The notes under the pieces are model-generated. The model did no database searches. It was not told the DNA's origin and was given only the letters and a program-made list of their open reading frames with translations. This document shows positions 27,342 through 36,024 of a DNA stretch of 64,000 bases, in pieces. The DNA is taken from assembly GCA_016709225.1 (NCBI GenBank), contig JADJEE010000012.1:992001-1056000 (forward strand), written 5' to 3'. This DNA is from Deltaproteobacteria bacterium (GTDB lineage: Bacteria; Myxococcota_A; Polyangia; Nannocystales; Nannocystaceae). Each line of letters starts with the position of its first letter. The first letter of the stretch is position 1. The translations under genes were made by a program, and so were the position numbers.

Positions 27342-28106
27342 ATGACCCACGAGGCCGACGTCTATCGCGCGTTGTTGCTCGCATGCTTCGCGCTGGCGGG
27401 CGTGACCTTCTTCGCCACCGGCGTGCTGACGGCCCCGTACGGCCGCCACACCCGCGCTGGCTTCGGCCCGACCGTGCCCAAGCGCCTCGGCTGGTTCTTG
27501 ATGGAATCGCCGTCGGTGGTGCTGTTCAGCGCGTTCTTCCTGATGGGCTCGCGATCGGGCGAGTGGATCCCGCGGATGTTCGCGCTGATGTGGCTCGCGC
27601 ACTACCTGCAGCGGGCCTGGCTCGACCCGTTCCTCATGCGCGGCGCGGCCGGCAAGCGCATGCCCCTGCTGGTCGTGGCCATGGGCATGACCTTCAACAC
27701 GCTCAACAGCTACCTCAACGCACGCTGGCTCAGCGAGCTCGGCCCGGGCTACAGCTGGCGCTGGCTCGTCGACCCGCGGTTCTTGTACGGCATGATCCTG
27801 TTCGTCGGCGGCTACCTCGTGAACCGCTGGGCCGACGCAGTGCTCATCCGCCTGCGGCGGGACAACACCGACTACGCGATCCCCCACGGCGGGTTGTACG
27901 AGGACATCTCGTGCCCGAACTACTTCGGCGAGCTGGTCCAGTGGTTCGGCTGGGCCATCGCGACGTGGTCGCTCGGCGGCCTCTCGTTCGCGATCTTCAC
28001 GTTCGCGAACCTCGTGCCCCGGGCCGTGGCCCACCACGCTTGGTATCGGCGACAGTTCCCGGACTACCCGCGACGTCGCAAGGCGATCTTCCCGGGCCTG
28101 CTCTGA
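27342..28106 (+). CDS. Steroid 5-alpha-reductase-like membrane protein
   Basis: 254-residue polytopic membrane protein of the 3-oxo-5-alpha-steroid 4-dehydrogenase family. Hydrophobic helices fill the N-terminal two thirds; the C-terminal catalytic region carries the family signature: IPHGGLYEDISCPNYFGELV, then WFGWAIATWSLGGLSF and WYRRQFPDYPRRRKAIFP. Homologues reduce a C=C bond conjugated to a ketone with NADPH, in steroids or polyprenols. Sterol synthesis is known from Nannocystis-type myxobacteria, so a sterol substrate is attractive but inferred; other enone lipids are possible. ATG 27342 is used because an upstream extension would lie in the divergent promoter. Confidence 0.88.
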   Translation: MTHEADVYRALLLACFALAGVTFFATGVLTAPYGRHTRAGFGPTVPKRLGWFLMESPSVVLFSAFFLMGSRSGEWIPRMFALMWLAHYLQRAWLDPFLMRGAAGKRMPLLVVAMGMTFNTLNSYLNARWLSELGPGYSWRWLVDPRFLYGMILFVGGYLVNRWADAVLIRLRRDNTDYAIPHGGLYEDISCPNYFGELVQWFGWAIATWSLGGLSFAIFTFANLVPRAVAHHAWYRRQFPDYPRRRKAIFPGLL

Positions 28107-28325
28107 CGCGACGGCCTGCGCTGACGCGACGCACGGGCCGGGCGACCGCCGGGTGGGATGTCGACCGACGGGCACGGCTGTCATGCCGCGACATCGATGT
28201 CAGGCGTGGATCGGTCGGATCGGGCGGCGCGCAGGACACCTGCGTCATGCTGTCGCAGCCCTGCGCGGGACCGTTCCCGCCCGCCAAGCACCCAACTCGT
28301 TGAAATCAAGCGGCTTCGATCCAGG

Positions 28326-28341
28326 CGGCACGCCCACTGCA
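28326..28341 (+). promoter_or_regulatory. Possible sigma-54 (-24/-12) promoter
   Basis: cggcacgcccactgca matches the GG-N10-GC core of sigma-54 promoters, with one mismatch in each box. No protein gene follows on this strand, so it could only drive a non-coding RNA or be fortuitous. Confidence 0.25.
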
Positions 28342-28446
28342 CACAAGGGAGACAGCTGCGACAACGGGTCGCGGGGCCCCGGGTTCGGGGCCGCTCGGGT
28401 GGGAAACGGTTGGGGTGGAGTTGGGGCGGGCAGGATGCCTGCCAAG

Positions 28447-28518
28447 TTGGATGGCGGCTGGTTGGATGGTTGGCTGGTGGGTTGGTTGGTTGGGTTGGGT
28501 TGGGTTGGTTCGGATAGG
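28447..28518 (+). repeat. GGTT/GGGTT-rich tract, potential G-quadruplex
   Basis: Irregular tandem GGTT, GGATGG and GGGTT units culminating in three adjacent GGGTT units near 28490-28508, with another GGG run about 12 nt upstream. All guanine runs are on the + strand and the loops are mostly TT, favourable for a quadruplex in DNA or RNA. Confidence 0.7.
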
Positions 28519-28571
28519 TAGCGAGGGGTTGGCAACGCGACTGGGAATCGAAGCATCAGGGTGACAGTGGC

Positions 28572-28636
28572 AATGCGGAGCACCTGGGCTCGAACGTGGC
28601 GATGATCGCCACGCGCGAGCCCAGGTGCTCCGCGTT
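28572..28636. repeat. 65-nt near-perfect palindrome (cruciform/hairpin)
   Basis: Left arm 28572-28592 pairs with 28616-28636 with one mismatch in 21 bp. Inside, 28595-28602 pairs with 28606-28613 around a 3-nt loop, leaving only a 2x2 internal mismatch. The arms carry gcggagcacctgggctcg. It lies between convergent genes, so termination of both is plausible, but there is no T run and the arm length exceeds ordinary terminators. Confidence 0.85.
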
Positions 28637-28659
28637 CGTGCGCGCGACGATTCCGGGCT

Positions 28660-29259
28660 TCAGCGCGCGATCAGGTAGTCACGTAGGTGCGGCACGATCG
28701 GCATCGCCAGCGCAGCCTCGGCGGACTTGAAGCCGGCCCACACCACCTCGCGGTGATCGACGCTGACGCGAGGCTGCTCGTGCACCTCGACCTCTACGAT
28801 CGTGACCTCGTCGGTGCGGTTCTCGAAGCGATGCACGCCGACGTAGGCCACGCGAATCGCCGCGGGATCGACCCGCACGTCACACTCCTCGGCGAGCTCG
28901 CGCGCGGCCGCGTTGGTCACCGGCTCACCGGGCTTCACATAGCCGCCCGGGAGCGTGTACTGGTCGCGGTACGAGTTCTTCACCAGCAAGATCTCGTCGC
29001 GGTACCACAGCGCGATGAGGGCCCCACGCGTGTGCGGGCGGCTCACGCTCCACCACGCGCGCAGCATCCGGTGCGCGGCCTTGTAGGCGGTCTGGAACCC
29101 GAGGTCGAGGAGCGTGGCGCTCTCCCCCTCGCCGGCATCGCCGCCTCCGGCGGCCCCTGGGCGATCGTTCACGGCGGCATTTGGCCACGGCCATCGGCCG
29201 TCGTCCACTGCTTCGTTGGTGATCGAATGATCGAACGGGGGCCCGTCGTCGCGGCGCAC
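28660..29259 (-). CDS. Nudix hydrolase
   Basis: Protein of up to 199 residues hydrolysing a nucleoside diphosphate linked to another group. The Nudix box is complete: GGYVKPGEPVTNAAARELAE followed by ECDV, supplying the metal-binding REx2EE. The domain runs from about residue 78 (RGALIALWYRDEILLVKNSY) to 190. The first 45 residues are Asp/Gly/Pro-rich and the start is GTG 29259, so the true start may be later. It lies 31 bp downstream of the amidohydrolase lipoprotein gene on the same strand and is probably co-transcribed. Substrate unknown. Confidence 0.88.
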   Translation of the reverse strand: MRRDDGPPFDHSITNEAVDDGRWPWPNAAVNDRPGAAGGGDAGEGESATLLDLGFQTAYKAAHRMLRAWWSVSRPHTRGALIALWYRDEILLVKNSYRDQYTLPGGYVKPGEPVTNAAARELAEECDVRVDPAAIRVAYVGVHRFENRTDEVTIVEVEVHEQPRVSVDHREVVWAGFKSAEAALAMPIVPHLRDYLIAR

Positions 29260-29290
29260 CGCGACGATGGGGCCTGCCGCGCGCCACGGC

Positions 29291-31999
29291 TCACTGGTAC
29301 GGCGTGCAGCCCACGATCGAGAAGTCCTCGGGGAACCGCGGCTGCAGCTTGAAGTTGTTGAAGCTGTAGCCCTCGATGCCGATGATCTCGCTGAACATCG
29401 TGTTGAGCGGGCACGCGTTGCCGAGGCCGCTGCCGACCGCGTTGTCCCAGATCAGATCGTCGACCCGCAGCGTGCCGGTGACCTCGAACTCGTCGAAGTC
29501 CGACGGCGCGTCGGGGTTCACGGTCGTGATGCTCACGGCGCCCACCGAGACCAACATCGACTCCCACTGCTCGGCGGTGGCCGAGGCGGTCGCGAGCTCC
29601 GACGGGTCGGCGAACGCGATCGGCAGGAACGGCAGATCGGTGCCGTTGTCGTCGACCGTGATGCTGGTCGACTCGATCTCCGCGAGGCCGAAGTACTCGA
29701 TGTACGTGCCCTGCACGCTCACGCGGTTGCCGACCTGCACGGTTGGTACGGTGTTGCCGGTGTAGATGAAGATGCCGGAGAACGCCTCGAGCGAGTCGTC
29801 CTGCACGTAGAAGCCCTGCGAGCCCATGCCGGCCCGTACCGCGGTGACGTAGGCGTCGGTGATCGACACCTGGGCGCCCTCGCCGGGGTACGCCAGGCTG
29901 CTGGGGTCGCGGATGTCCGGGATCGCCAGCGGGCACGGCGAGGGGCCGGGGTTGGCGGCCTGGCAGCTGTCGCAGACATCACCGTGGCCGTCGGCGTCGG
30001 TGTCGACCTGGAACGGGTTGTCGGTGTAGGGGCAGTTGTCGCTGGCATTGGCGACGCCGTCGTTGTCGAAGTCGTTGGCGTCCGGCACCACGCAGGCGTC
30101 GGTGTTGTCGAGCGGGCACAGGTCGCAGACGTCGCCCACGCCGTCGCTGTCGGCGTCGCCCTGCTCGTCCTCGAGCCAGCGAACCGGGTTGAACACGCTG
30201 GCGCAGTTGTCGGTCGCGTCGTCGACCCCGTCGCCGTCGGCGTCACCCACGGTGATGCCGTCGGGGTACTCGTCGCGGGTCGGGATGCAGCTGGGCTCGA
30301 GCATCGGCGTGCCGCACTGGATCAGCGGGTAGTAGGTGCCGATCGCCGCGCTCAGCGACGCGATGGTGACGGTGTTCCCGAGCTCGGAAAGGCACGCCCG
30401 CTTCTGCACGTCGCAGACGTCGAACGCCTCGCAGCTGCCGGCCTCGAATGCCGCCGACGCGACCAGGTCGGCGTCACCGTACATCGGCACGCCCCCGCGC
30501 AGGACCAGCACGGTGTCGGCCAACTCGGCCTCCACCACGGCCTCGTGATCGACGTGGCCGCTGGCCGCGAAGATCGAGATGTCGGCGATATAGCCCGGCT
30601 TGAGCAGGCCGATCGCGAGGCCGGTGCCGGTCGCGTAGGTCGCGTTGGTGGTCACCATCCGCCACAGCTGCTCGTACGAGAAGTAGCCGTCGAAGTAGTT
30701 GGCGTTGAGATCGGCGGCGCACCGCAGCTCGCGCTGCAGGTTCATCGAACCGCTCAGCACCCAGTCGGTGCCGAGTGCGATCGCGACGCCCATGCGGTCG
30801 AGCATCGTCACCGGCGCGGTGTTGCCGTACAGCACCACGTTGGAGCGCGGCGACCAGATGACCTTGGTGTTCTCGGTCGCCATCTCGGCGGCGTCCTCGG
30901 GCAACACGCCGATGGCGTGGATGACCGCGGTCTGGGGCTCGATGAGGTCGGTCGCGCCCATGCTGGTGCACACGAACTCGTTGCGGGCCGCGAGGTCGAT
31001 GCCCTCGGCGATGTGCGGCAGGTAGCCGTCGAGCCCCGCGATGTCCGCGTTGGTCGTGGCGTTGTTGCCGTAGTTGCAGCCCATCTCGTGCATGGTGCCG
31101 TTGGCGTCGTCGAGCGGGAACGTGTCGCTGTCGGCTTGCTGCACCGGCAGGCCCTCGAGCTGCGCGGTCGAGCCGTCGAGGTTGCGCAGCAGGCCTGCAC
31201 GACCGCCGGCGCTGGCCGCCGACGTCGCACCGCTCATCACGAAGCGCAGCTCTGCGGCCTGCACGACCGCGTTCGAAGCACCGCTGTTGTACGGCACATC
31301 GGCGTGGCCACCGAGGCCGATGCGCCAGTCGTGGCGGTGCTCGTAGCGGTCGACGCCATCGCCGATCGGGGTGTTGTTGGCGTAGGTGATGTGATCGTGC
31401 GGGTTGATGAGCCCGGGCGAGATGACGCCATCGGCACAGGTCACCACCGACGCGAGATCGGCTCCTGGTGCGCCGCTGCAGTCGCAATCGACGCATTGGA
31501 TGATGCCGGCCGCGTCGACGAACACCGAGCCGCCGTGGAAGACCTCGTCGGCGCCCAGCACGTTGCCCTGCAGGATGACGCCGGCGGTGCCGAGCGTCGT
31601 GACCTCGCAAGTGCCCGAGGTCGGCGGCGGCAGCACGCCGCACTCCGTGATCACCGAGCCGCGGGTGTTGCCGTCGGGGTCGCCGGTGGTGCCGCTGTCG
31701 CTGCCGCTGTCGCTGCCGCTGCCGCTGCTGGAACCCGTGCCGCTGCCGGTGTCGGTGCCCGGGTTGGGGCCGCTCGATCCACTCGAGTCGACCGACGTGG
31801 TGGTCGTCGGCGACGTCGTCTCGAGCGAGCCGTTGCTGGTGCTCGAGTCCGCCACCGTGGTCGACGTCAGCGTCGTGGCGCCACCGCTCGAGCTCGACCC
31901 CCCGGTCGAGCTGCCATCGTTGCCGGCGACATCGTCACCGCCGCAGGCCGAAACACCGAGGGCACCAAGCAAAGAAAGAAGCGTCCGCGTGTACCGCAT
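29291..31999 (-). CDS. Amidohydrolase-like lipoprotein with calcium-binding TSP3 repeats
   Basis: 902-residue surface lipoprotein. ATG 31999 gives a signal with lipobox VSAC and about 90 residues of Ser/Thr linker. Residues about 120-520 resemble the amidohydrolase superfamily: ISPGLINPHDHITY with the HxH metal motif, a later HAIGVLPEDA, and ALGTDWVLSGSM with the metal Asp. Three thrombospondin type 3-like repeats follow (DADGDGVDDATDNC, DADSDGVGDVCDLC, DTDADGHGDVCDSC), which should bind calcium. The C-terminal 230 residues look like an OB-type domain (GFYVQDDSLEAFSGIFIYTG, VSVQGTYIEYFG). Amidohydrolases cleave C-N bonds in cyclic compounds; the substrate is unknown. Fusion with TSP3 and OB modules is unusual. 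Confidence 0.82.
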   Translation of the reverse strand: MRYTRTLLSLLGALGVSACGGDDVAGNDGSSTGGSSSSGGATTLTSTTVADSSTSNGSLETTSPTTTTSVDSSGSSGPNPGTDTGSGTGSSSGSGSDSGSDSGTTGDPDGNTRGSVITECGVLPPPTSGTCEVTTLGTAGVILQGNVLGADEVFHGGSVFVDAAGIIQCVDCDCSGAPGADLASVVTCADGVISPGLINPHDHITYANNTPIGDGVDRYEHRHDWRIGLGGHADVPYNSGASNAVVQAAELRFVMSGATSAASAGGRAGLLRNLDGSTAQLEGLPVQQADSDTFPLDDANGTMHEMGCNYGNNATTNADIAGLDGYLPHIAEGIDLAARNEFVCTSMGATDLIEPQTAVIHAIGVLPEDAAEMATENTKVIWSPRSNVVLYGNTAPVTMLDRMGVAIALGTDWVLSGSMNLQRELRCAADLNANYFDGYFSYEQLWRMVTTNATYATGTGLAIGLLKPGYIADISIFAASGHVDHEAVVEAELADTVLVLRGGVPMYGDADLVASAAFEAGSCEAFDVCDVQKRACLSELGNTVTIASLSAAIGTYYPLIQCGTPMLEPSCIPTRDEYPDGITVGDADGDGVDDATDNCASVFNPVRWLEDEQGDADSDGVGDVCDLCPLDNTDACVVPDANDFDNDGVANASDNCPYTDNPFQVDTDADGHGDVCDSCQAANPGPSPCPLAIPDIRDPSSLAYPGEGAQVSITDAYVTAVRAGMGSQGFYVQDDSLEAFSGIFIYTGNTVPTVQVGNRVSVQGTYIEYFGLAEIESTSITVDDNGTDLPFLPIAFADPSELATASATAEQWESMLVSVGAVSITTVNPDAPSDFDEFEVTGTLRVDDLIWDNAVGSGLGNACPLNTMFSEIIGIEGYSFNNFKLQPRFPEDFSIVGCTPYQ

Positions 32000-32233
32000 C
32001 GGCGCGGGAGCCTATCAGGTCTTCAGCAGCGTCCAGCGCCGATGAACCGCGCGGTTTCGTGACGTCTGTGCGTCATCGCGTGGAGCGCCGGCGGCGGCCG
32101 GCGCACCGCGTGAGCACGCTTGCACCGTGGTACCCCCGAGATCCCCTGGGTGCCACGCGCGATGCGACGAAAGCTCGATCGCATGCGCGATCGATCGCCC
32201 GCGCGCGCACATGACGTGCTAAGGACGTCGCCC

Positions 32234-33832
32234 GTGTTGATCACACGGGGACTCGTTCCTGCCGCCCGGCCCGCCGCCGTCGTTGCGCTCGTGCTGGCGT
32301 GCAACACCGGGCCCGACAACCAGCTCAATTTCGGTGACAGCTCCACGGGCGCCGCGACGATCGGCGCCGAGTCGAGCAGCACCGCCGTCGATCCTGCGAC
32401 CACCGCCGCGGTCGACTCGACCGGCGTCAGTGGCTGCATCGCCGACGAAGACTGCGTCGACGACCCAAACGGTCCGCACTGCGACACGGCGACACACAGC
32501 TGTGGCGGCGAGTGTGTGCCGGGCGCGATGCAGCAGTGCTACACGGGCCCGGTCGGCACCGCCGACATCGGCGCGTGCGTGTCGGGCAGTCGCATCTGCG
32601 GCGACGACGGCACCTGGCCGGACCTCTGCAGCGGCGAGGTCACGCCGGGACCCGACGACTGCAACGCCAACGAGATCGACGACGACTGCGACGGCCTGGT
32701 CGACGACAGCGATCGCGACGGCGATGGCTACGGCGCCTGCGCCCACGACTGCTGCGACGTCGATGGTGGCGGCTGCGACGGCGCGGCGCTGGTGAACCCG
32801 GGCGCCTACGAGGTGCCGGACAACGGCGTCGACGACGACTGCGACGACGAGATCGACGAGGTCGACCCGCAGTGCGACGCAGGCCTGACCTCCGCCAGCA
32901 ACGATCCCGACGACTACGCGCGCGCGATGGAGCTGTGCCAGTTCACCGAGGAGAACCCGGCCGATCCCGGCGATCGCGTGTGGGGTGTCATCGACGTCGG
33001 CTTCTCGACGGCGGCGGGCGACGGGGTGCCGCTGGCGGTGCAGCGCTCGCTGCGGGCCGACTTCGGCGACATCATCGACCCCGAGGCCGGCGATCGCATG
33101 GCGGTGCTCTCGAGCGGCCACGCCGCGGACATCACCGACGCCAACCCCGGCTACTTTCCGTTCCAGCCCGGGGCCAACCTCGGCACCCAGAGCGACGCGC
33201 CCGCGGACTGGCTGATGGCCAACGGCGACGCGTTCCCCAACCCCGCCGGCTGCCTCGAGCCGTGGGACACGCTCGCGCACGACCCCATCATGATGACGAT
33301 GCGCGTGCGGGTGCCGACCAACGCGCGCTCGTTCAGCCTGAAGATGCAATTCTTCTCGGCCGAGTACCCCGAGTGGGTGTGCAGCGAGTTCAACGACTTC
33401 TTCGTGGCGCTGGTCGACTCGGCCGCGGTGAACACCGACGACAAGAACATCGCCATCTACGACGACGGCAACACCAAGTGGCCGGTCGGCGTCAACCTCG
33501 TGATGGTCGCCGACGGCCTGTTCACCCAGTGCGAGAACGGCGAGGTCGGCTGCGCGAGCGATTTCGCGTTCGACTACGCCGGCTGTCTCGGCACGGCGCT
33601 GCTCGACGGCACCGGCTTCGACGCGTCCGACAACGGCTGCGAGGCCAGCCAGACCGTGATCGGCGGCGGTACCGGGTGGCTGCGCATGAGCGGCAACGTC
33701 GAGCCTGGCGAGGTGATGGAGCTGCGGCTGGCGATCTGGGACACCAGCGGCCACCTCTTCGATTCGTTGGTCTTGCTCGACGAGTTCGAGTGGTCGCTCG
33801 ACGCCGCGACCCCCGGCGTGGCCCCGGGCTGA
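32234..33832 (+). CDS. MopE-like/choice-of-anchor L domain lipoprotein
   Basis: 532-residue exported protein. GTG 32234 is preferred: it follows AAGGA by 8 nt and gives a signal ending in the lipobox LVLAC; the frame is open to ATG 32120, but that adds a non-signal leader. After a Thr/Ser linker comes a Cys/Asp-rich MopE-type region (DCNANEIDDDCDGLVDDSD, DGYGACAHDCC, VDDDCDDEIDEVDPQCD), likely metal binding. From about residue 220 a beta-sandwich of the choice-of-anchor L type follows (RVPTNARSFSLKMQFFSAEY, WVCSEFNDFFVALVD, IWDTSGHLFDSLVLLDEFEW). It is divergent from the amidohydrolase gene. Function is probably surface or matrix structure. Confidence 0.8.
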   Translation: MLITRGLVPAARPAAVVALVLACNTGPDNQLNFGDSSTGAATIGAESSSTAVDPATTAAVDSTGVSGCIADEDCVDDPNGPHCDTATHSCGGECVPGAMQQCYTGPVGTADIGACVSGSRICGDDGTWPDLCSGEVTPGPDDCNANEIDDDCDGLVDDSDRDGDGYGACAHDCCDVDGGGCDGAALVNPGAYEVPDNGVDDDCDDEIDEVDPQCDAGLTSASNDPDDYARAMELCQFTEENPADPGDRVWGVIDVGFSTAAGDGVPLAVQRSLRADFGDIIDPEAGDRMAVLSSGHAADITDANPGYFPFQPGANLGTQSDAPADWLMANGDAFPNPAGCLEPWDTLAHDPIMMTMRVRVPTNARSFSLKMQFFSAEYPEWVCSEFNDFFVALVDSAAVNTDDKNIAIYDDGNTKWPVGVNLVMVADGLFTQCENGEVGCASDFAFDYAGCLGTALLDGTGFDASDNGCEASQTVIGGGTGWLRMSGNVEPGEVMELRLAIWDTSGHLFDSLVLLDEFEWSLDAATPGVAPG

Positions 33833-33923
33833 CCGCACACGTGCCCGGCGGTCGGCGCTTCGATCCGTCGTCGCTCGCCACCGCACCACCGATGGCGCGG
33901 GACGCTGGTATGCTGGCGCGACG

Positions 33924-34751
33924 ATGCTCCATCCCCACGTCGGCGTCGGCCTCGCGCTCGCCACCGCGGCCTTCGGTTGCGCCCTGCTCAACCCGTATCC
34001 TGGCGGCGGAGATCCGAACAAGGCGCTGTCCGACTCGGGCGCGGGCAAGGGCGGATCGCCATTCGACACCGGCGACCCGCAGGAGCCGCTGTTCGATCCC
34101 GCGGTCGACACCAGCGTGAAGGTGGTGTCGAACGTCGACAAGGTCGTCGCGATCCCGGGCTCGTCGTTCGTGATCGATCTGGCCTTCATCGCCGAGAACG
34201 CCAACGTCGTCGGCGGCGGCATCCAGTTCCCCGGTTCGTCGGAGATCCAGTGGACCTTCATCGACGGCCTCGAGGGCCTGTCGAGCGGCGACATCCGCTT
34301 CGGCTACGTGGTCGACAAGAACGTCTGCAACGGCATCCCGAACCTCTGCCACGAGATCACGACCACGCAGTTCGCGGTCGCGCGCAACGCCGACGGCGGC
34401 GACGTCGACGGCGACGGCAGCAAGGACGGCGAGTTCGTGGTCTCGCCCGGCAAGGAGGTCAAGGTCGTGCTGCAGTGCTCGACCTGCGACTCCGAGAGCT
34501 GCCAGGATCTGCTGCCCGCGGGCGAGTGCTTCTTCTGCGGACAGCCCGATGTCTGCGTGGAGTACTTCGACCGCTGCCTCGCGGAAGGTCAGCCCAACGC
34601 GATGGACGAGTCGGAGGTGCAGCTGTTCGACACGCTGTTCGGTGAGGACGGCATCCTGTGGTCGACCCGCGATGGTTGCGTGGTCGGCGAGGGTGCATGC
34701 TCGAAGGCCCAGGAAAACGCGGAGACGATGCCCGATGAGTGCGGTCTGTAG
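33924..34751 (+). CDS. Lipoprotein of unknown function
   Basis: 275 residues from ATG 33924; signal with lipobox AFGCA. The mature protein has a beta-rich domain (VVAIPGSSFVIDLAFIAENA, IQWTFIDGLEGLSSGDIRFG) and a Cys-rich C-terminal part (LQCSTCDSESCQDLL, GECFFCGQPDVCVEYF). I do not recognise the family. The last 17 bp overlap the start of the TPR protein gene in another frame, so the two are translationally linked and may form an envelope complex. Confidence 0.7.
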   Translation: MLHPHVGVGLALATAAFGCALLNPYPGGGDPNKALSDSGAGKGGSPFDTGDPQEPLFDPAVDTSVKVVSNVDKVVAIPGSSFVIDLAFIAENANVVGGGIQFPGSSEIQWTFIDGLEGLSSGDIRFGYVVDKNVCNGIPNLCHEITTTQFAVARNADGGDVDGDGSKDGEFVVSPGKEVKVVLQCSTCDSESCQDLLPAGECFFCGQPDVCVEYFDRCLAEGQPNAMDESEVQLFDTLFGEDGILWSTRDGCVVGEGACSKAQENAETMPDECGL

Positions 34752-35763
34752 CCTGCGTTCGACCCTCGCGATCGGCCTCGTCGGCGCGCTGCTGCTCGCG
34801 CCGCTGCCGGCTGCGGCCGCGCCCCACGGCAAGGCCAAGAAGCCGCCGGCCGAGACCACCGCAGCACCGGCCGAGCCCGTGGCCGAGGCGGCGCCGCCGA
34901 GCGAGCCCGCCACCGCGGCACCGCCGGACACCACCGACGTCGCCGAGACGCCACCGCCCGCCGAGGAGCCCCCGCCGGCGACGGACGAGCCCGCCAGCGA
35001 CGACGAGCGTCGCGCCCGCGCGGCCAAGGAGTTCTTCGAGGGCTCGCAGAAGTACGAACTGGGCCAGTACCCGCTGGCGATCGAGCACTTCGAGCGCGCA
35101 TGGGAGCTGAGCCAGGAGCCGCTGCTGCTCTTCAACCTCGGCCAGGCCAACTGGAAGTGGTTCGAGGTCGATCCCGACCCCGAGCACCTGCGACGCGCGC
35201 GACAGTCGTTCGACAACTACGACAAGCGCATGCGCGGGACCAAGGACTACGACCCGACCGAGGTGCATCGCATCCTCGAGCGCATCGACGAGCAGATCAC
35301 CAAGGCGGTCGAGACCGCCGATCAGCGACGCGAGCGCGAGCTGCGGGCACTCGAGGAATCCGAGCGCCGTCGCCTGTGGGTCGAGCGCGAGCGCCGTATC
35401 GTCACCAACTTCAACGCCACCGGCATCACCCTCATCACGCTCGGCAGCCTCACGCTGGCGATGGGTTTCGCCGGCCTGCTGACGCGCGTGGCCAACAAGA
35501 TCGTGCTCGACAACGCCTCGGGCGGACCGCGCACCGTCAACTTGCAGAGCGCCGAGGAAGACGCCAAGCACCGCAACGGGTTCCTCGTGGGCGGTCAGCT
35601 GGCGTTCAGCGGCTTCATCATCGGCGGCATCTTGCTGCCGGTGGGCATCACGCTGAAGGTGTTGGGTGGTGTCCGCGAGCGACGTGCGCTGGGTAGCAAG
35701 CGCGACAAACCCAAGAAGGCCGACGTCGCAGTCACCGGCGACGGGATCCGCGTTCGCTTCTGA
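34735..35763 (+). CDS. TPR-containing exported/membrane protein
   Basis: 342 residues. ATG 34735 gives a Sec signal (TLAIGLVGALLLAPLPAAAA) followed by a Pro/Ala/Glu-rich linker of about 75 residues. TPR-like helices come next (RRARAAKEFFEGSQKYELGQ, LAIEHFERAWELSQEPLLLF, NLGQANWKWFEVDPDPEHLR), then a charged coiled-coil-like stretch (RRERELRALEESERRRLWVE) and two hydrophobic segments near residues 225 and 290. This layout is common in myxobacterial paralogues of unknown role. It overlaps the upstream lipoprotein gene by 17 bp. Confidence 0.75.
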   Translation: MSAVCSLRSTLAIGLVGALLLAPLPAAAAPHGKAKKPPAETTAAPAEPVAEAAPPSEPATAAPPDTTDVAETPPPAEEPPPATDEPASDDERRARAAKEFFEGSQKYELGQYPLAIEHFERAWELSQEPLLLFNLGQANWKWFEVDPDPEHLRRARQSFDNYDKRMRGTKDYDPTEVHRILERIDEQITKAVETADQRRERELRALEESERRRLWVERERRIVTNFNATGITLITLGSLTLAMGFAGLLTRVANKIVLDNASGGPRTVNLQSAEEDAKHRNGFLVGGQLAFSGFIIGGILLPVGITLKVLGGVRERRALGSKRDKPKKADVAVTGDGIRVRF

Positions 35764-36024
35764 CGCCGAGGATCTCGCCCCACGCACGCGGTCGGCCCGC
35801 CACATCCGCCGCCCCATGCCAAGTGCCGATGGTGCGGCCGCGTCGCGGATCGCCCGTGATCGAGGGGGCGGTGCGCTCGCATCGCGCCCGTGGTGGGCCA
35901 CCTTCCACGGCGAGCGCCGTTGCCGATCGCGGTCGTGAGTAGCCACCCACGGCGCCCCTGCGACCTGCGCTGGCGCAATGGGAGCCATCGGATACCCTGC
36001 CGCGAACCGAGGAGCCCGCACGCC

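Larger units (their letters stand above)
28107..28659. other. Structured non-coding interval
   Basis: 553 bp between the + strand reductase gene and the - strand Nudix gene. Short open frames exist but read through low-complexity repeats and show no family. It contains a possible sigma-54 site, a G-rich tract and a long palindrome, each listed separately. The + strand order (promoter, G tract, hairpin) would fit a small RNA of about 280 nt; this is speculative. Confidence 0.5.

Noticed and set aside
28153..28521. Two overlapping + strand frames of about 120 codons
   Set aside because: They read through the GGTT repeat (GWLVGWLVGLGWVG-type) and differ only by frame; no start context or homology is evident.
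29267..32062. Open frame of about 930 codons on the + strand opposite the amidohydrolase gene
   Set aside because: Low-complexity Val/Gly/Arg/His composition with no motif; the - strand frame has a signal peptide and recognisable domains.
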